A stretch of 64,000 nt of DNA from Microbulbifer sp. VAAF005 (GTDB taxonomy: Bacteria > Pseudomonadota > Gammaproteobacteria > Pseudomonadales > Cellvibrionaceae). The notes below the pieces were generated by a model. It was not told the DNA's origin, did no database searches, and saw only the letters and a list, made by a program, of their open reading frames with translations. This document shows positions 18,717 to 28,807 of this stretch, one piece after another. The stretch covers positions 2,641,501-2,705,500 of the forward strand of contig NZ_CP120233.1 in NCBI RefSeq assembly GCF_030012985.1, read 5' to 3'. A program made the translations under genes and the position numbers. Numbering within the stretch: the first letter of the stretch is position 1; the number at the start of each line of letters is the position of its first letter.

Positions 18717-18780
18717 TTGGTACAATCACTAAGGCGCCAACATTTACCACTTGGCAGAGAAAAAATTTCTCTTGTACCAA
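18717..18780 (+). ncRNA. Possible three-way-junction RNA element
   Basis: Outer stem TTGGTACAA/TTGTACCAA (18717-18725 with 18772-18780, 9 bp perfect) encloses two perfect hairpins: GCCAA/TTGGC (18736-18740/18751-18755) and GAGAAA/TTTCTC (18757-18762/18766-18771). The second hairpin ends directly against the closing outer strand. It lies about 120 nt upstream of the degenerate signalling gene and could be a leader element or small RNA. No known family recognised. Confidence 0.3.
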
Positions 18781-18901
18781 AAGCAGCCTTATTGCAGTAT
18801 CAAAAATCTCCAATGTATCTGGATACCCATTACAGTAAGTCGTATTAAAACCCTTTTGGACTGCAGGATTTAGTCCAATTTAAATAACGTTGGTTACAAG
18901 G

Positions 18902-20275
18902 ATGATAGAAACCACTTTATCTGGGGAAGCTCCCTCGTGTCACGTATTTTCGCGTGCCATCTATTTCGGTCTATTGGTATCGGGCTCAGTATTTTTATCA
19001 AGTACTGCACAAGCCGATGTTATCACCTCACTAAAAAGTCAGGTCCCGCTATTTTGGCTAGGAATTCCCACAGTACTTCTTTTACTAATTTGTGCAGTTG
19101 CAATAAATAGACATGTGAAATTTCGCCAGTTAGATCGCGACAGCAAAACCCAACTTAAAAATTTGAGTAAGGAAAATAGTAACCTTTTTCAACAAATGCA
19201 CAGCCGAAATAGCGAATTTACCGCATTGGAAAAGCGGCTGTCCGATGCTCGCACTGAACTGGAACAATTGCGCCAAGAGAAATCAGACCTCCTGACCATA
19301 ACCCGCCACCACTTACAGCACCCCTTGGATACGCTCCTGGGCACGTTAAATTTATTGGCTCGCAGTGAAGATAATAATACTCGCGCTCTGGTAGAGATCG
19401 GGAAAAGACAATTAAACAGTGCCCTAAAGTCCCTTGATAATTTACATCAATGCGGCGATGTCGAAACGGTGGAATTAAAACTACCCACTGAGAACCACCG
19501 CGTTCCCGGTAAGCAATTATCGGTTTTACTCATTGAGAACAATAAGCATGACACCCTTCAACCCACCTTGGAAACCATGGGGCATGAAGTGCAAAGGGAG
19601 TGCAATGGAATCGATGGAAGCAGCGCTGCGCTGCAAAAAGCATTCGATCTCATTTTAACTGATACTCACCTCCCACTAATGGATGGCGTTGAAGCAGTAC
19701 GGGAAATCCGCCGAGAGAGAGGTGCAGAATTACCTATTTTTGCTCTATTACAAAATGCGAGCTCCGGCGACAAGGAGCGCTATCAAGCTAGAGGATTTAC
19801 CGGCGTATTGACCCACCCCATCGGCGATCGACAATTAATGCAGTTATTGAGCTGGGCCGTTCGCCGGAGCCAGGGGGTCGCTGTTCCTCAAGGAGCGAAA
19901 CCTACACGCCTTCTGAATACCAATACCCTATTCCGCTTGCGGGATACTCTGGATCATCATACGTTTGCTGAATTACTCAGTGAACGCACAGCCACCTTGC
20001 CCAAAAATATTACATCACTGACCAGTGCTATCACTGGTCGTCACTGGCTAGATGCTGAGCAGCAAGCACAAAAATTGGCTCGATCTTCTATTGAAGTCGG
20101 CCTCGAAACAATAGCAGCTCGCCTACGGACCCTGGCCGCAAACCTCTCTATCGATAGTGAGAGAGAGTACTGTCGCCAACAGCGCACAGAGTTACTTCAG
20201 TTGATGCGGGAATCCGTGCGCCAGCTAAAGTCCTGGCGCGAACGTAATGTACACACCGAGTGGGCGCTGAAGTGA
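18902..20275 (+). CDS. Degenerate HisKA-REC-Hpt signalling protein without ATPase domain
   Basis: 457 residues. Hydrophobic segments at ~18-38 and 50-68, a coiled coil (~75-130), and a HisKA-like dimerisation helix with His136 (TRHHLQHPLDTLL). No HATPase domain follows. The receiver domain (~206-318) keeps phospho-acceptor Asp254 (ILTDTHLPLMDG) but has EN in place of the acidic pair and His305 where a Lys is expected. The C-terminal Hpt-like bundle (~340-425) has Gln390 where the phospho-His should be (AEQQAQKLARSS). It probably acts as a scaffold or competitor rather than a working phosphorelay (inference). Start: ATG 18902; a TTG at 18890 is the alternative. Confidence 0.75.
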   Translation: MIETTLSGEAPSCHVFSRAIYFGLLVSGSVFLSSTAQADVITSLKSQVPLFWLGIPTVLLLLICAVAINRHVKFRQLDRDSKTQLKNLSKENSNLFQQMHSRNSEFTALEKRLSDARTELEQLRQEKSDLLTITRHHLQHPLDTLLGTLNLLARSEDNNTRALVEIGKRQLNSALKSLDNLHQCGDVETVELKLPTENHRVPGKQLSVLLIENNKHDTLQPTLETMGHEVQRECNGIDGSSAALQKAFDLILTDTHLPLMDGVEAVREIRRERGAELPIFALLQNASSGDKERYQARGFTGVLTHPIGDRQLMQLLSWAVRRSQGVAVPQGAKPTRLLNTNTLFRLRDTLDHHTFAELLSERTATLPKNITSLTSAITGRHWLDAEQQAQKLARSSIEVGLETIAARLRTLAANLSIDSEREYCRQQRTELLQLMRESVRQLKSWRERNVHTEWALK

Positions 20276-20282
20276 CTAACCG

Positions 20283-20310
20283 AACTGTGGCCCAATCATG
20301 AGCCACAGTT
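20283..20310. terminator. Hairpin after the signalling gene
   Basis: AACTGTGGC/GCCACAGTT, a perfect 9-bp inverted repeat with a 10-nt loop, starting 8 nt beyond the stop. No U-tract. Confidence 0.4.
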
Positions 20311-20443
20311 CTACCTCAGAGCACTGGCACGATGGCAAGGGCAACTGCAACCCATCGCACAAATAAGCCATCCCAGCGCAGCTAAGTTGAAAAGCGCTAC
20401 TTGCACCACACTATATTGAGGTGAATAGCGAAGAGAAAAAATT

Positions 20444-20797
20444 ATGTCAGAGCAGTATCCCGAGCGCACCCAGGAAGCCCGTGAACAAAGCGGGCGCGAC
20501 CTGGCCATCATGGTTTACCTGATCCAGGCGATCAGTTTATTTACAGCAGTGCCATTTTTTATCGGGGTATTAATCAACTACTTTAAGCGCAGTGATGTTC
20601 GCGGCACCCTGGCCGAATCTCACTTCCGCTGGCAAATTCGCACCTTCTGGTTTTGGCTGCTATGGACCATTGTTGGCTCCCTAACCATTTGGGTGCTGGG
20701 GCTGGGCTATCTGATTCTGGCAATTAACTGGGTATGGGTAATCTATCGGGTTATTCGCGGCTGGTTGACACTGGTTGACCGGCGCCCAGCTTATTAA
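20444..20797 (+). CDS. DUF4870-like small membrane protein
   Basis: 117 residues with about three hydrophobic segments (25-50, 68-88, 88-108) and the family-like stretch LINYFKRSDVRGTLAESHFRWQIRTFWF. Members are widespread, uncharacterised inner-membrane proteins. Single gene between two hairpins. The AAGAG upstream of the ATG is a weak ribosome binding site. Confidence 0.75.
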   Translation: MSEQYPERTQEAREQSGRDLAIMVYLIQAISLFTAVPFFIGVLINYFKRSDVRGTLAESHFRWQIRTFWFWLLWTIVGSLTIWVLGLGYLILAINWVWVIYRVIRGWLTLVDRRPAY

Positions 20798-20814
20798 TAG
20801 CAATTATTCCATTT

Positions 20815-20840
20815 GATGGGCCCAGTATCTTGGGCCCATC
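20815..20840. terminator. Hairpin downstream of the DUF4870-like gene
   Basis: GATGGGCCCA/TGGGCCCATC, a perfect 10-bp stem with a 6-nt loop, 18 bp after the stop; only a short pyrimidine stretch follows. Confidence 0.6.
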
Positions 20841-21079
20841 TACTTCTCAGTAAGAAATGAATCCAAGGTTTCCTTACTGAAATTACTGACTTTCACACCT
20901 CGTAAAAGACAAAAGCAGATTGACTAGCCATAAGGCTATACCAACTTTTCCTCATTTACTTTCTCAAGCCCTTATTCGCCAAAAGTTGCAGCTGCAACAT
21001 TGCATGCTTCATCACAAAGTGTGCGAATATGCCTATCCGATTGACTTTCACCGCGTTGTTAACAGGGAGAAATAGATTC

Positions 21080-23742
21080 GTGAACCAGGACCAGAATGCC
21101 CCCTTGCGGGAAGATGTACGCCTGCTGGGTGACGAGCTCGGCGCAGTATTGCGAAACCAAGTTGGCGAGCCACTATTTGATACCGTTGAGAATATCCGTC
21201 AGGCGGCCGTTGAAAGCCGCAGCAAAGGGGCTATGCAGGCCGATCACTTGCGAGAGCTACTCGACCCCCTGGATGATGCGACCCTATTGGAAGTTGCCCG
21301 GGCATTCAGCCAGTTTCTAAACCTGGCCAATATTGCCGAACAGCGCCATCGCGAGAGACTGCACCGCCAGCACCAGCGCTTTCCTGGAGATCCCGATACA
21401 GACCGCGGCCTGCGACAGGTACTGGCAGAGTTAAGCAAAGCGGGGAAGTCTCCCGAGGAAATCCACGGGACACTAAAAGAGTTATCCGTAGAACTGGTCC
21501 TAACCGCTCATCCCACCGAAGTGACACGCCGCACCCTAATTCGCAAATACGATCGAGTTGCAGACCTACTCAACACACTGGACAGACCCGACCTGACCCC
21601 AGAAGAATCCCAGGATTTACGTCGCCACCTACAAGAGCAGATCCTTTCTGCCTGGAGCACCGACGAGATCCGTCGCTCCAGGCCCACCCCGGTTGATGAA
21701 GCCAGGTGGGGCTTTGCCACCATCGAACAATCCCTGTGGCAGGCAGTTCCGAGGAGTATGCGGGAAATAGACAGTGAATTGGACCTGGCCAAGCTGCCCC
21801 CATTACCGGTTGATTGGGTTCCCATCCACTTTGCCTCTTGGATGGGGGAGACCGGGACGGCAACCCCAATGTCACCGCCAGCGTCACCCGGGAAGTTCTG
21901 CACCTGGCCCGCTGGATGGCCGCCGACCTCTATCTGCGCGATGTGGAAAACCTGCTCGCAGACTTGTCCATGCATCGCGCCAGCGAAGAACTTTTACAGC
22001 GCACTGGCCCCAGCCACGAGCCCTATCGCCTGGTGCTGCGCCAGGTTCGCGACCGTCTCAAAATAACCCGGGAAAAAATGGAGGCCCGCATTGGTCGACG
22101 CGCAGAGCCTTCCGGCCTCGCGTTTACCAGCAGCGAGCAGCTGGCCGACGAGCTGCGACTGATCGACCGCTCCCTGCGCGCTGTGGGCCTCTCAGCCATC
22201 GCCGATGGCCAACTTAAAGATACCCTGAGGCGACTCAACTGCTTCGGCATCACTCTATTGCGTTTGGATATACGACAGGAGTCCACCCGCCACGCTGACA
22301 CCCTGGATGCCATTACCCGCTATCTGGGTATGGGCAATTACAGCAGTTGGAGCGAAGAGGAGAAGCAGGAGTTCCTGGTGTCTGAGCTGGACAGCCGCCG
22401 CCCACTGGTGGACGAGAGCTTTTACCGCAGTGATTTCTGCGACGAAGAGGTAAGCGAAGTCTTACAGACCTGCAAGGTCATTGCCGAACAGGGTCCCGAG
22501 GGATTAGGTGCCTACGTTATCTCAATGGCGACCACACCTTCCGATGTTCTCGCTGTAATGCTGCTGCAAAAAATTGCCGGGGTGCAGGTGCCAATGCGAG
22601 TGGTTCCCCTGTTTGAAACCCTCGACGATCTCGATGGTGCAGCTACCACTATGAGTACCCTGCTGAATATCCCCCTCTACAAGCAGCGTGTGCTCAATGG
22701 CCAGGAAGTGATGATCGGCTACTCGGACTCCGCCAAGGACGCCGGCTTCCTGGGCGCCGCCTGGGCCCAGTACCGCACACAGGAAGCTCTCACCGGAATA
22801 TTCCGCAACCACGGTATCCCCCTAACTCTGTTTCACGGCCGGGGCGGCTCCATATCCCGGGGCGGCTCTCCTACTCGTATGGCCTTGCTGTCGCAACCAC
22901 CGGGATCAATAGCCGGGCGTATTCGCGTTACCGAACAGGGAGAAATGATTCGCTTCAAATATGGCCGCCCCTCTGTGGCCGCCTACAACCTGGAGCAGTA
23001 TGTCGCTGCAACCCTGGAGGCGACACTGATGCCCCCGGCAGAGCCGCGTTCGGAGTGGCGCGCGGAGATGGACCGGCTCACGGAAGTCTCCGTCGGCAAC
23101 TATCGGGAAGTCGTGCAGGATGACCCAGCCCTGGTGGCTTACTTGCGCACTGTCACCCCGGAAACCGAGCTGAGCCGCCTGGCCCTGGGCAGTCGCCCGG
23201 CAAGGCGTAAACCCGGTGGCGGTGTCGAATCACTGCGGGCGATCCCGTGGGTGTTTGCCTGGACCCAGATACGACTGATGTTACCGGCCTGGCTGGGCAC
23301 TGGCGCCGCCTTGGAGAATGCCCTCAAGCACGCAGATGAAACTGATATCTTGCGGGATATGAGCCGCCAATGGCCCTTTTTCCAAGGCGTTGTGGATATG
23401 CTAGAAATGGTACTGGCCAAGGCCGATCCCCGCGTTGCCTCCTGGTACGAAGAACGACTCACCCAGGATGCAGACCTAATCCAACTGGGTGTCAGTTTGA
23501 GAGAGCGACTGGCTCACACCGTAGAGGCCCTAAAACAGCTTACCGGGCGGGAGAGCTTGTTGGATAACAATCCCGTGATGCGCTGGTCCATCCGCGTGCG
23601 CGACCCCTACACTGACCCTTTGCACCTATTGCAGGCCGAGCTGATGGCACGTTTGCGCGAACGGGAAAGTGATGCGGTACTGGAAAGTGCGCTGATGGTC
23701 ACTATCGCAGGGATTGCAGCGGGCATGCGCAATACGGGTTAA
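21080..23742 (+). pseudogene. ppc: Phosphoenolpyruvate carboxylase, frameshifted as read
   Basis: The two parts together make ~887 residues, the normal length. Part 1 (from GTG 21080, AGGGAG upstream) carries VLTAHPTEVTRRT with the catalytic His and reaches FASWMG. Part 2, in the next frame, resumes at GDRDGNPNVTA and carries FHGRGGSISRGG and the C-terminal motif ending GMRNTG. The break is at a five-G run (21844-21848); a sixth G restores the conserved ASWMGGDRDGN. The enzyme makes oxaloacetate from PEP and bicarbonate and feeds the TCA cycle. Because everything else is intact, I read this as a likely one-base consensus error, though a true mutation is possible. Confidence 0.93.
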
Positions 23743-23777
23743 AAGACCACGGTAGCTGTGATGATACTGGGATTTGA

Positions 23778-23804
23778 GGCCTGCTTTTTTCACAACAGCA
23801 GGCC
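23778..23804. terminator. Terminator-like hairpin between ppc and the DUF945 gene
   Basis: GGCCTGCT/AGCAGGCC (8 bp) with an 11-nt loop in the short gap between two convergent genes; may serve both. Confidence 0.5.
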
Positions 23805-23813
23805 CCCAAGCAA

Positions 23814-25056
23814 TCAGAATCTGCCGGTAAGTGCCATCACGAACAGGTCTGCCGGCAACTGCTCTCCATTCACCTCCAACTGGCCTCGGTTGACCTTGAG
23901 ATACATTTGCAGCTCACCCTTGTCTTCGATCAGCAGGCCATAATCTCGCAGAAGCATTGCCTGCCCTACCAGGGGGGACTGCAAAAGCGCCTGCTCTGCA
24001 GCGCTAACGGTCATACTACCTACCAGCGGTTTGAGCCACTGATCGATCTCACTGGCACCTCGGCGGGAGGATTTGCGCATACCCCGCCAATCGATATCAG
24101 CATCTACTAACACAGGGCCATTGCGAGATTGAATCGCCAGCTGTTGCTCCAGGCGCAGCGGGCGACTCATTTCACGGGCCCAATTCCGTTCAGGGGCCGG
24201 CAACAATACACGCAGGTAGTGCCCCAGATCCGCAGTCTTAATTCTCGGCAAGGTCATCTGCTGGCGCACAGAGGTAATCGGTGTTGCCGAATCCACGGTG
24301 GGAAGCTTCAGGTCACTGATAATTTTCAGGGTCTGTGCCGCCAATTCTTCCAAGGTCAGGTCCAGGGTAACATCGCGCAATTGAACCGGCCCGGAATCTG
24401 ATTCTGCCCTCAGCAACGACAATCGCAGCTCCGCATTACCGCCCTCGCCGGGCATATATTCAAACTCGCCTTCAAGGGGCTCGGTAAACAGTACTTCGAT
24501 ACCTTCATGAATATGGCGCAAGCTTCCCAGCTCCACGACACCGTTCAGCACAGCACCGCTGTAATCCGTAGATACGGCAATCTCCCCACCGTCAAACTCC
24601 AGCTCCCCGAGTGGGCCGGTATTTTTGAAAGGGTCTAAGCGCAGGGTATTCAGCACCCGGTTGTCGGCGGTAACCAGGGTTTCCAGAACTACCGGACTCG
24701 CCTGTAAAGCGCCATAAATGGACTCCAATTGAGCGCGCAATTCAGGCTGTAGTTGATCCAGCTCTAGCCGGGTCTCGGTATAAACCACACCCAGGCGCGG
24801 CCCCTTAGAGGTAAGCAACACCGGCCCATGATGGATCTCTGTATTGAGCTGGGTAGTGCCATCCGGCAATGCCACCTCAGTATTGGTTTCAGCACCAAAC
24901 CATCCGCGTTCGTAACCCGTGGAATTCCCCCTGCAAGCGGCCCAACTGCTGCTTCCAAATTTCCTCTACTTTGGGGCCGATAAAACCCGGCGCAGCCAGG
25001 GCAGATATCACCATTAGGGCAAGCACAATAAATAGAAGTGAACGCAGTAGTTTCAT
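23814..25056 (-). pseudogene. DUF945 (YdgA family) protein, frameshifted
   Basis: From ATG 25056 the product starts with a signal anchor (MKLLRSLLFIVLALMVISAL) and runs to LGRLQGEF, then would stop early. In another frame it continues as TGYERGWFGAETNTEVALPD, through IHHGPVLL, to the end at 23814. Those two stretches match the YxRGxFS and HGP landmarks of YdgA proteins. Removing one base from the five-base C-run at 24927-24931 (coding strand G-run) restores a ~413-residue protein. YdgA-type proteins are inner-membrane-anchored periplasmic proteins of poorly known role. The only one of the five frame breaks with an extra rather than a missing base. Confidence 0.85.
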
Positions 25057-25737
25057 AAAAAATCATCTAGCGAAGGGGTTTGCGCCGATGGTATCAGATT
25101 ATGAGGCTATTAGTGCGACAAGAGCCTCGTTACTTGATACGAGTGCTGAACATTCATCAACCACGGCATAAGGACCTATGACCCATTTCTAAAGAGCAGA
25201 ATCTCGGCTTGTAAATTAGTAAATCTAAAATTTCAAAAACTCTGATCAAGCCTAAGAAGAGGGATTTGTAAGCGGCCATAAATTGAAATTGACCATTATG
25301 CTGGATATCAGCTCACAAGTCTCTTGATCTCCTGTGGCACGCCTGAGTAATTTTATGGCTCGATGACAGTTTTAAACAACAATATAATTTTTTAGACCAC
25401 CCTTTAACTTTCCTTTAATCAGAGCCGTTTTAAGGGTAGGTAACAATCTATTTTTCTTGTATTTCAATCTAACCCAGTTTCTTATCTCCACGATTTAGCT
25501 CTCTTACAAGTACCTCCGCAAAATAAAGGTCCTGATTACTATAAGAAAACCGCTATCTAGGAAATTTTTTTGATTTCTACCTATTCATGTAAAAAATAAT
25601 TATTGAATTCATAACCGTTATCTCGATCGGATCTTAAAAGATACCTTTACAACAACCGAAACTTCCATTACCGCACGTTGGGACACTCCCCCAGTTTGAG
25701 TAGACTTGTGGCCAAACTAGGAGAAGGAGAAGACGTT
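25057..25737. other. AT-rich intergenic region
   Basis: 681 bp, visibly AT-richer than the DNA to its left, with no acceptable open frame, repeat array or clear terminator. It marks the left border of the accessory block and must contain the promoters of the DUF945 gene and the secreted-protein gene. Confidence 0.6.
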
Positions 25738-26124
25738 ATGCGATATCTTGTTTCAATGGTGCTCTTGTGTTCTCTCGCAGGTTTCAGTTATGCAGATGAC
25801 CGCATGACGCGCCTCCCATCCAACGCTGAACCCGTGCAGATTCTCGGCAAGACTTATTACCAAAGTGGTAATACTTTCTATGCCTTTAATGAGCAGGGCC
25901 GTTATTTCTACAGAGTACAGCCCCCCACCTCTATTCGTAGTTATGAGAATCCCCGGGATATGTATATCCGCGGCTCACAACCCCGCCCCCAAACTTGGGG
26001 TCTGACTAGAGACCAGGTAGAAGGCTGTATGAATGCCGCTGCAGATATGGCAAATGCTAACCCTGCGGTAGGTGGTAAGATTTATATTCGCGAATATAAC
26101 CGCTGTATCAGTAACTTGCGCTAG
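25738..26124 (+). CDS. Small secreted protein of unknown function
   Basis: 128 residues with a signal peptide (1-19, ending FSYA), preceded by a very strong purine stretch (GGAGAAGGAG). The mature part has a Tyr-rich segment (KTYYQSGNTFYAFNEQGRYFY) and two Cys (CMNAAADM, CISNLR) that could form a disulfide. No family recognised. Probably periplasmic. It has its own U-rich terminator, so it is monocistronic. Confidence 0.8.
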   Translation: MRYLVSMVLLCSLAGFSYADDRMTRLPSNAEPVQILGKTYYQSGNTFYAFNEQGRYFYRVQPPTSIRSYENPRDMYIRGSQPRPQTWGLTRDQVEGCMNAAADMANANPAVGGKIYIREYNRCISNLR

Positions 26125-26149
26125 CCATTGTGGCTATATTTACTGCTAC

Positions 26150-26173
26150 AAGGGGCCTTCGGGCCCCTTTTTT
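26150..26173 (+). terminator. Rho-independent terminator with UUCG tetraloop
   Basis: AAGGGGCC-TTCG-GGCCCCTT followed by a T-run, 25 bp after the stop of the small secreted protein. Confidence 0.92.
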
Positions 26174-26259
26174 CAATCGTTATTTTTTTACAGTTACTAA
26201 ACTAGCAAGTCTTTCAACACACTAAAGCTATCAATCCTCTAATTTTAGAGCTGTGAAAT

Positions 26260-27198
26260 ATGCAAGCCGCTATTATCAGGTGTTATGGCAGCCCCATCGA
26301 AATTGCAGAGATGCCTAAACCTTCACCGGATAAAAATAGTATTTTAGTAAAGGTACAATCGGCCAGTATCAACCCCCTCGATAACTGGGCAATATCAGGG
26401 GCTTTACAAAATGTAATGCCTGTAAAAATGCCGCATATTGTCGGGTACGATGTTACTGGGAAAGTAGTAGAAATTGGCAGCGCTGTCAGAAATTTTAAAA
26501 TTGGCGATCTGATATTTGCACGCCCCGATACAAATCAAGCGGGTACGATTGCCGAATACACTTCAATCAAAGCAATGGACGCAGCTATCCGCCCCAGCAA
26601 TCTTTCCAACAATGAGTGTGCCGCATTCCCTCTCGTGGGTTTAACAGCCTGGCAATCTCTCGTTGAAGTGGGAAAGTTACAGAAAGAACAAAAAGTCCTT
26701 ATTCATGCCGGCTCTGGCGGAGTCGGTACTATCGCTATTCAAATTGCCAAATATATAGGCGCCTTCGTAGCCACAACCACCAGTGATGCCAACTTTACAT
26801 TAGTCAAACGGCTCGGTGCTGACACTGTTATCAATTATAAAACCGAAAAATTTGAGGAATTACTCGAGGATTATGACCTTGTACTCGACTCTTTAGGCGG
26901 AGAAGTATTAGAAAGGTCTGCCAAAGTTCTTAACAAACATGGTCTATTAGTATCAGTCTCCGTCAAAGCTAAAGGGTCATATACCTTAATTGAAAAGATG
27001 AGGCAGCGTCTCCAACTAGTCTATTCATGGCCAAGTGGCACTACTCTCGCAGAACTTGCTTCATTACTTGAGAAAGGATTTTTGAAACCGGTTATTGATA
27101 GAGTATACCCCATACATGAAACTCAAGCCGCACTCGACTACCTAAATAAGGGAAGAGCCAAAGGTAAAATAGTTATTGATGTGTTGCAGGGTAAATAA
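26260..27198 (+). CDS. NADP-dependent quinone oxidoreductase-like protein (MDR family)
   Basis: 312 residues without the zinc-ligand set of alcohol dehydrogenases. GroES-like N-terminal half (INPLDNWAISG, VGYDVTGKVVEIG) and Rossmann half with LIHAGSGGVGTIAIQIAKYIGA. Typical substrates are quinones or enones with NADPH; the real one is unknown. AT-rich codons compared with the flanking housekeeping genes suggest recent acquisition. No strong ribosome binding site seen. Confidence 0.88.
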   Translation: MQAAIIRCYGSPIEIAEMPKPSPDKNSILVKVQSASINPLDNWAISGALQNVMPVKMPHIVGYDVTGKVVEIGSAVRNFKIGDLIFARPDTNQAGTIAEYTSIKAMDAAIRPSNLSNNECAAFPLVGLTAWQSLVEVGKLQKEQKVLIHAGSGGVGTIAIQIAKYIGAFVATTTSDANFTLVKRLGADTVINYKTEKFEELLEDYDLVLDSLGGEVLERSAKVLNKHGLLVSVSVKAKGSYTLIEKMRQRLQLVYSWPSGTTLAELASLLEKGFLKPVIDRVYPIHETQAALDYLNKGRAKGKIVIDVLQGK

Positions 27199-27245
27199 AC
27201 GATAGTATAGGATTTCAACCTAGACTCAAAAAAACTGGAGCCCTA

Positions 27246-27845
27246 GTGAAACGGATATTTCTATTTTTGGGTACCCTGATTTCTGCCGCCAGTTATGCAC
27301 AAAATATAACTTTGGCCGAAGCTGCTCTGGAGCGAACCTATCATAAGGTACGCTACGATCCTGCTTATGTGTCTATCCCCTATCCAAATGGAGATGTGCC
27401 GGCTGATACCGGTGTTTGTACCGACGTAGTGATTCGATCATATAGGAAGCTGGGGATCGATTTGCAAAAAGAAGTTCACGAGGATATATCGGGTCATTTT
27501 CAAGCCTACCCATCTAAACGCATTTGGGGACTTTCCAGGCCAGATAAAAATATTGATCACCGGCGAGCACCCAATCTACAGGCTTTTTTTACTCGCAAAG
27601 GGCAATCACTCTCAATAAGTGACAAGGCAGAGGATTATCTACCAGGGGACATCGTTACCTGGATGCTGCCCGGTAATTTACCGCATATCGGTATTGTGAC
27701 TGCGAAACGCTCTCTAAAGACCAACCGGTACTTGATCGCACACAATATCGGGGCTGGACCCGTGCTGGAAGACATGCTGTTTTCCTTTAAAATTACCGGG
27801 CATTACCGATACAACGCAGGTCAGGCAACCGAAAAGATTGAGTAG
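27246..27845 (+). CDS. DUF1287 domain-containing secreted protein
   Basis: 199 residues, signal peptide 1-18 (AASYA). DUF1287 landmarks: DTGVCTDVVIRSYRKLGIDL with a conserved Cys, NIDHRRAPNLQAFF, and PGDIVTWMLPGNLPHIGIV with a His, ending with IAHNIGAG. The Cys/His layout resembles NlpC/P60 peptidases, so a cell-wall or amidase role is possible but unproven. GTG start with GGAG 5 nt upstream. May be co-transcribed with the oxidoreductase 47 bp upstream. Confidence 0.87.
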   Translation: MKRIFLFLGTLISAASYAQNITLAEAALERTYHKVRYDPAYVSIPYPNGDVPADTGVCTDVVIRSYRKLGIDLQKEVHEDISGHFQAYPSKRIWGLSRPDKNIDHRRAPNLQAFFTRKGQSLSISDKAEDYLPGDIVTWMLPGNLPHIGIVTAKRSLKTNRYLIAHNIGAGPVLEDMLFSFKITGHYRYNAGQATEKIE

Positions 27846-27872
27846 CGAAAAAACTACGCTATTGCCAAGCGA

Positions 27873-28727
27873 TTACGGCCCTTCTTTGACCGGGATATGG
27901 AGAAACATTTCCGCTGTCGGGCTGGTAACCTGATATCTGGGTGGGTACAGCTCAAAGTCTGGCCTCTCAATATAGTCGTAATTGGATTTTGGCAACCAGC
28001 TTCCCCAAATATACTTCAATGTCTGTTCCAGGGTGGTAATAGATCCGCGGTGAACAAATTTTGCATATAGCTGCTCCGGTAGTTCCCGCGCCACCATTCC
28101 CTCGGGTACCTGAGTCAGGTCGGCAACCGGCGCACAGCAGACATACTTAAACTGAATTTCATCACCCGCTTCCTCATAACATTCATAGATACCAAAAGAT
28201 TCATCGCTGATACGATTGGGGATTTTATCCCTGTAGGGCCGAAATGCAGACCAGAGCGTTGGCAAGCTGAGATTTTCATGGTCGTATTCCTGCGCTACCC
28301 CCACCAATTGCATCGCTGGCCGCGAAATAATTTGTGGCTCCATGGACAACTCATTTTGCAAGAAGTGCAGCATATGAGGGCTAAATTGATCTTTATATAG
28401 CAACCGGAAAGGGTCCTGCTGCTTTCGATACTGCGCCGGGGTTACATTAAATAAAGCTTTAAACGCGCGAGTAAACGCTTCTTGGGAGTCAAATTGGCAC
28501 TCCATGGCAAGATCAAGAATACCAATATCTTCACTCAACAACCTCTTTGCGGCGACGGTCAATCGGCGCTTACGCAAATACTCTTTCGGTGAGTCCCCCA
28601 CTAATGCCTTAAAAATACGGCTGAAGTGGTAGGTGGAGTAATGAGAGGCAGCAGCAATTTCGTGAACAGAAATTTTGTCATATAGATGCTGCTCTACGAA
28701 GTTGATACTTTTAAAAAATCGCTGCAT
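27873..28727 (-). CDS. AraC-family regulator with GyrI-like effector domain
   Basis: 284 residues. N-terminal AraC double helix-turn-helix (VHEIAAASHYSTYHFSRIFKAL ... LDLAMECQFDSQEAFTRAFK) and a C-terminal GyrI/Rob-like ligand-binding domain (~125-280). The layout matches Rob/SoxS-like small-molecule sensors. ATG 28727 is chosen for the AAAGGAG 7 nt upstream, giving a normal start; the open frame extends to 28784. Last gene of a DUF4345-DUF1330-AraC run, suggesting it controls these or the divergent SDR gene. Confidence 0.9.
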   Translation of the reverse strand: MQRFFKSINFVEQHLYDKISVHEIAAASHYSTYHFSRIFKALVGDSPKEYLRKRRLTVAAKRLLSEDIGILDLAMECQFDSQEAFTRAFKALFNVTPAQYRKQQDPFRLLYKDQFSPHMLHFLQNELSMEPQIISRPAMQLVGVAQEYDHENLSLPTLWSAFRPYRDKIPNRISDESFGIYECYEEAGDEIQFKYVCCAPVADLTQVPEGMVARELPEQLYAKFVHRGSITTLEQTLKYIWGSWLPKSNYDYIERPDFELYPPRYQVTSPTAEMFLHIPVKEGP

Positions 28728-28807
28728 GAGAGGCTCCTTTACTGCCAGTCTACGTTGGGACGGTGAAATTTTCGAACAATACATTCCCGGTTTAGTATGC
28801 CTTTAAA

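Larger units (their letters stand above)
18529..18901 (+). other. Structured intergenic region without a convincing gene
   Basis: 373 bp. It begins with a hairpin right after the racemase stop and holds a predicted three-way-junction element at 18717-18780. A 62-codon open frame at 18660-18848 has no ribosome binding site or recognisable protein and was not accepted. Confidence 0.6.

Noticed and set aside
25080..25171. 27-codon frame MVSDYEAIS...
   Set aside because: No ribosome binding site or relatives recognised; could be chance in AT-rich DNA.
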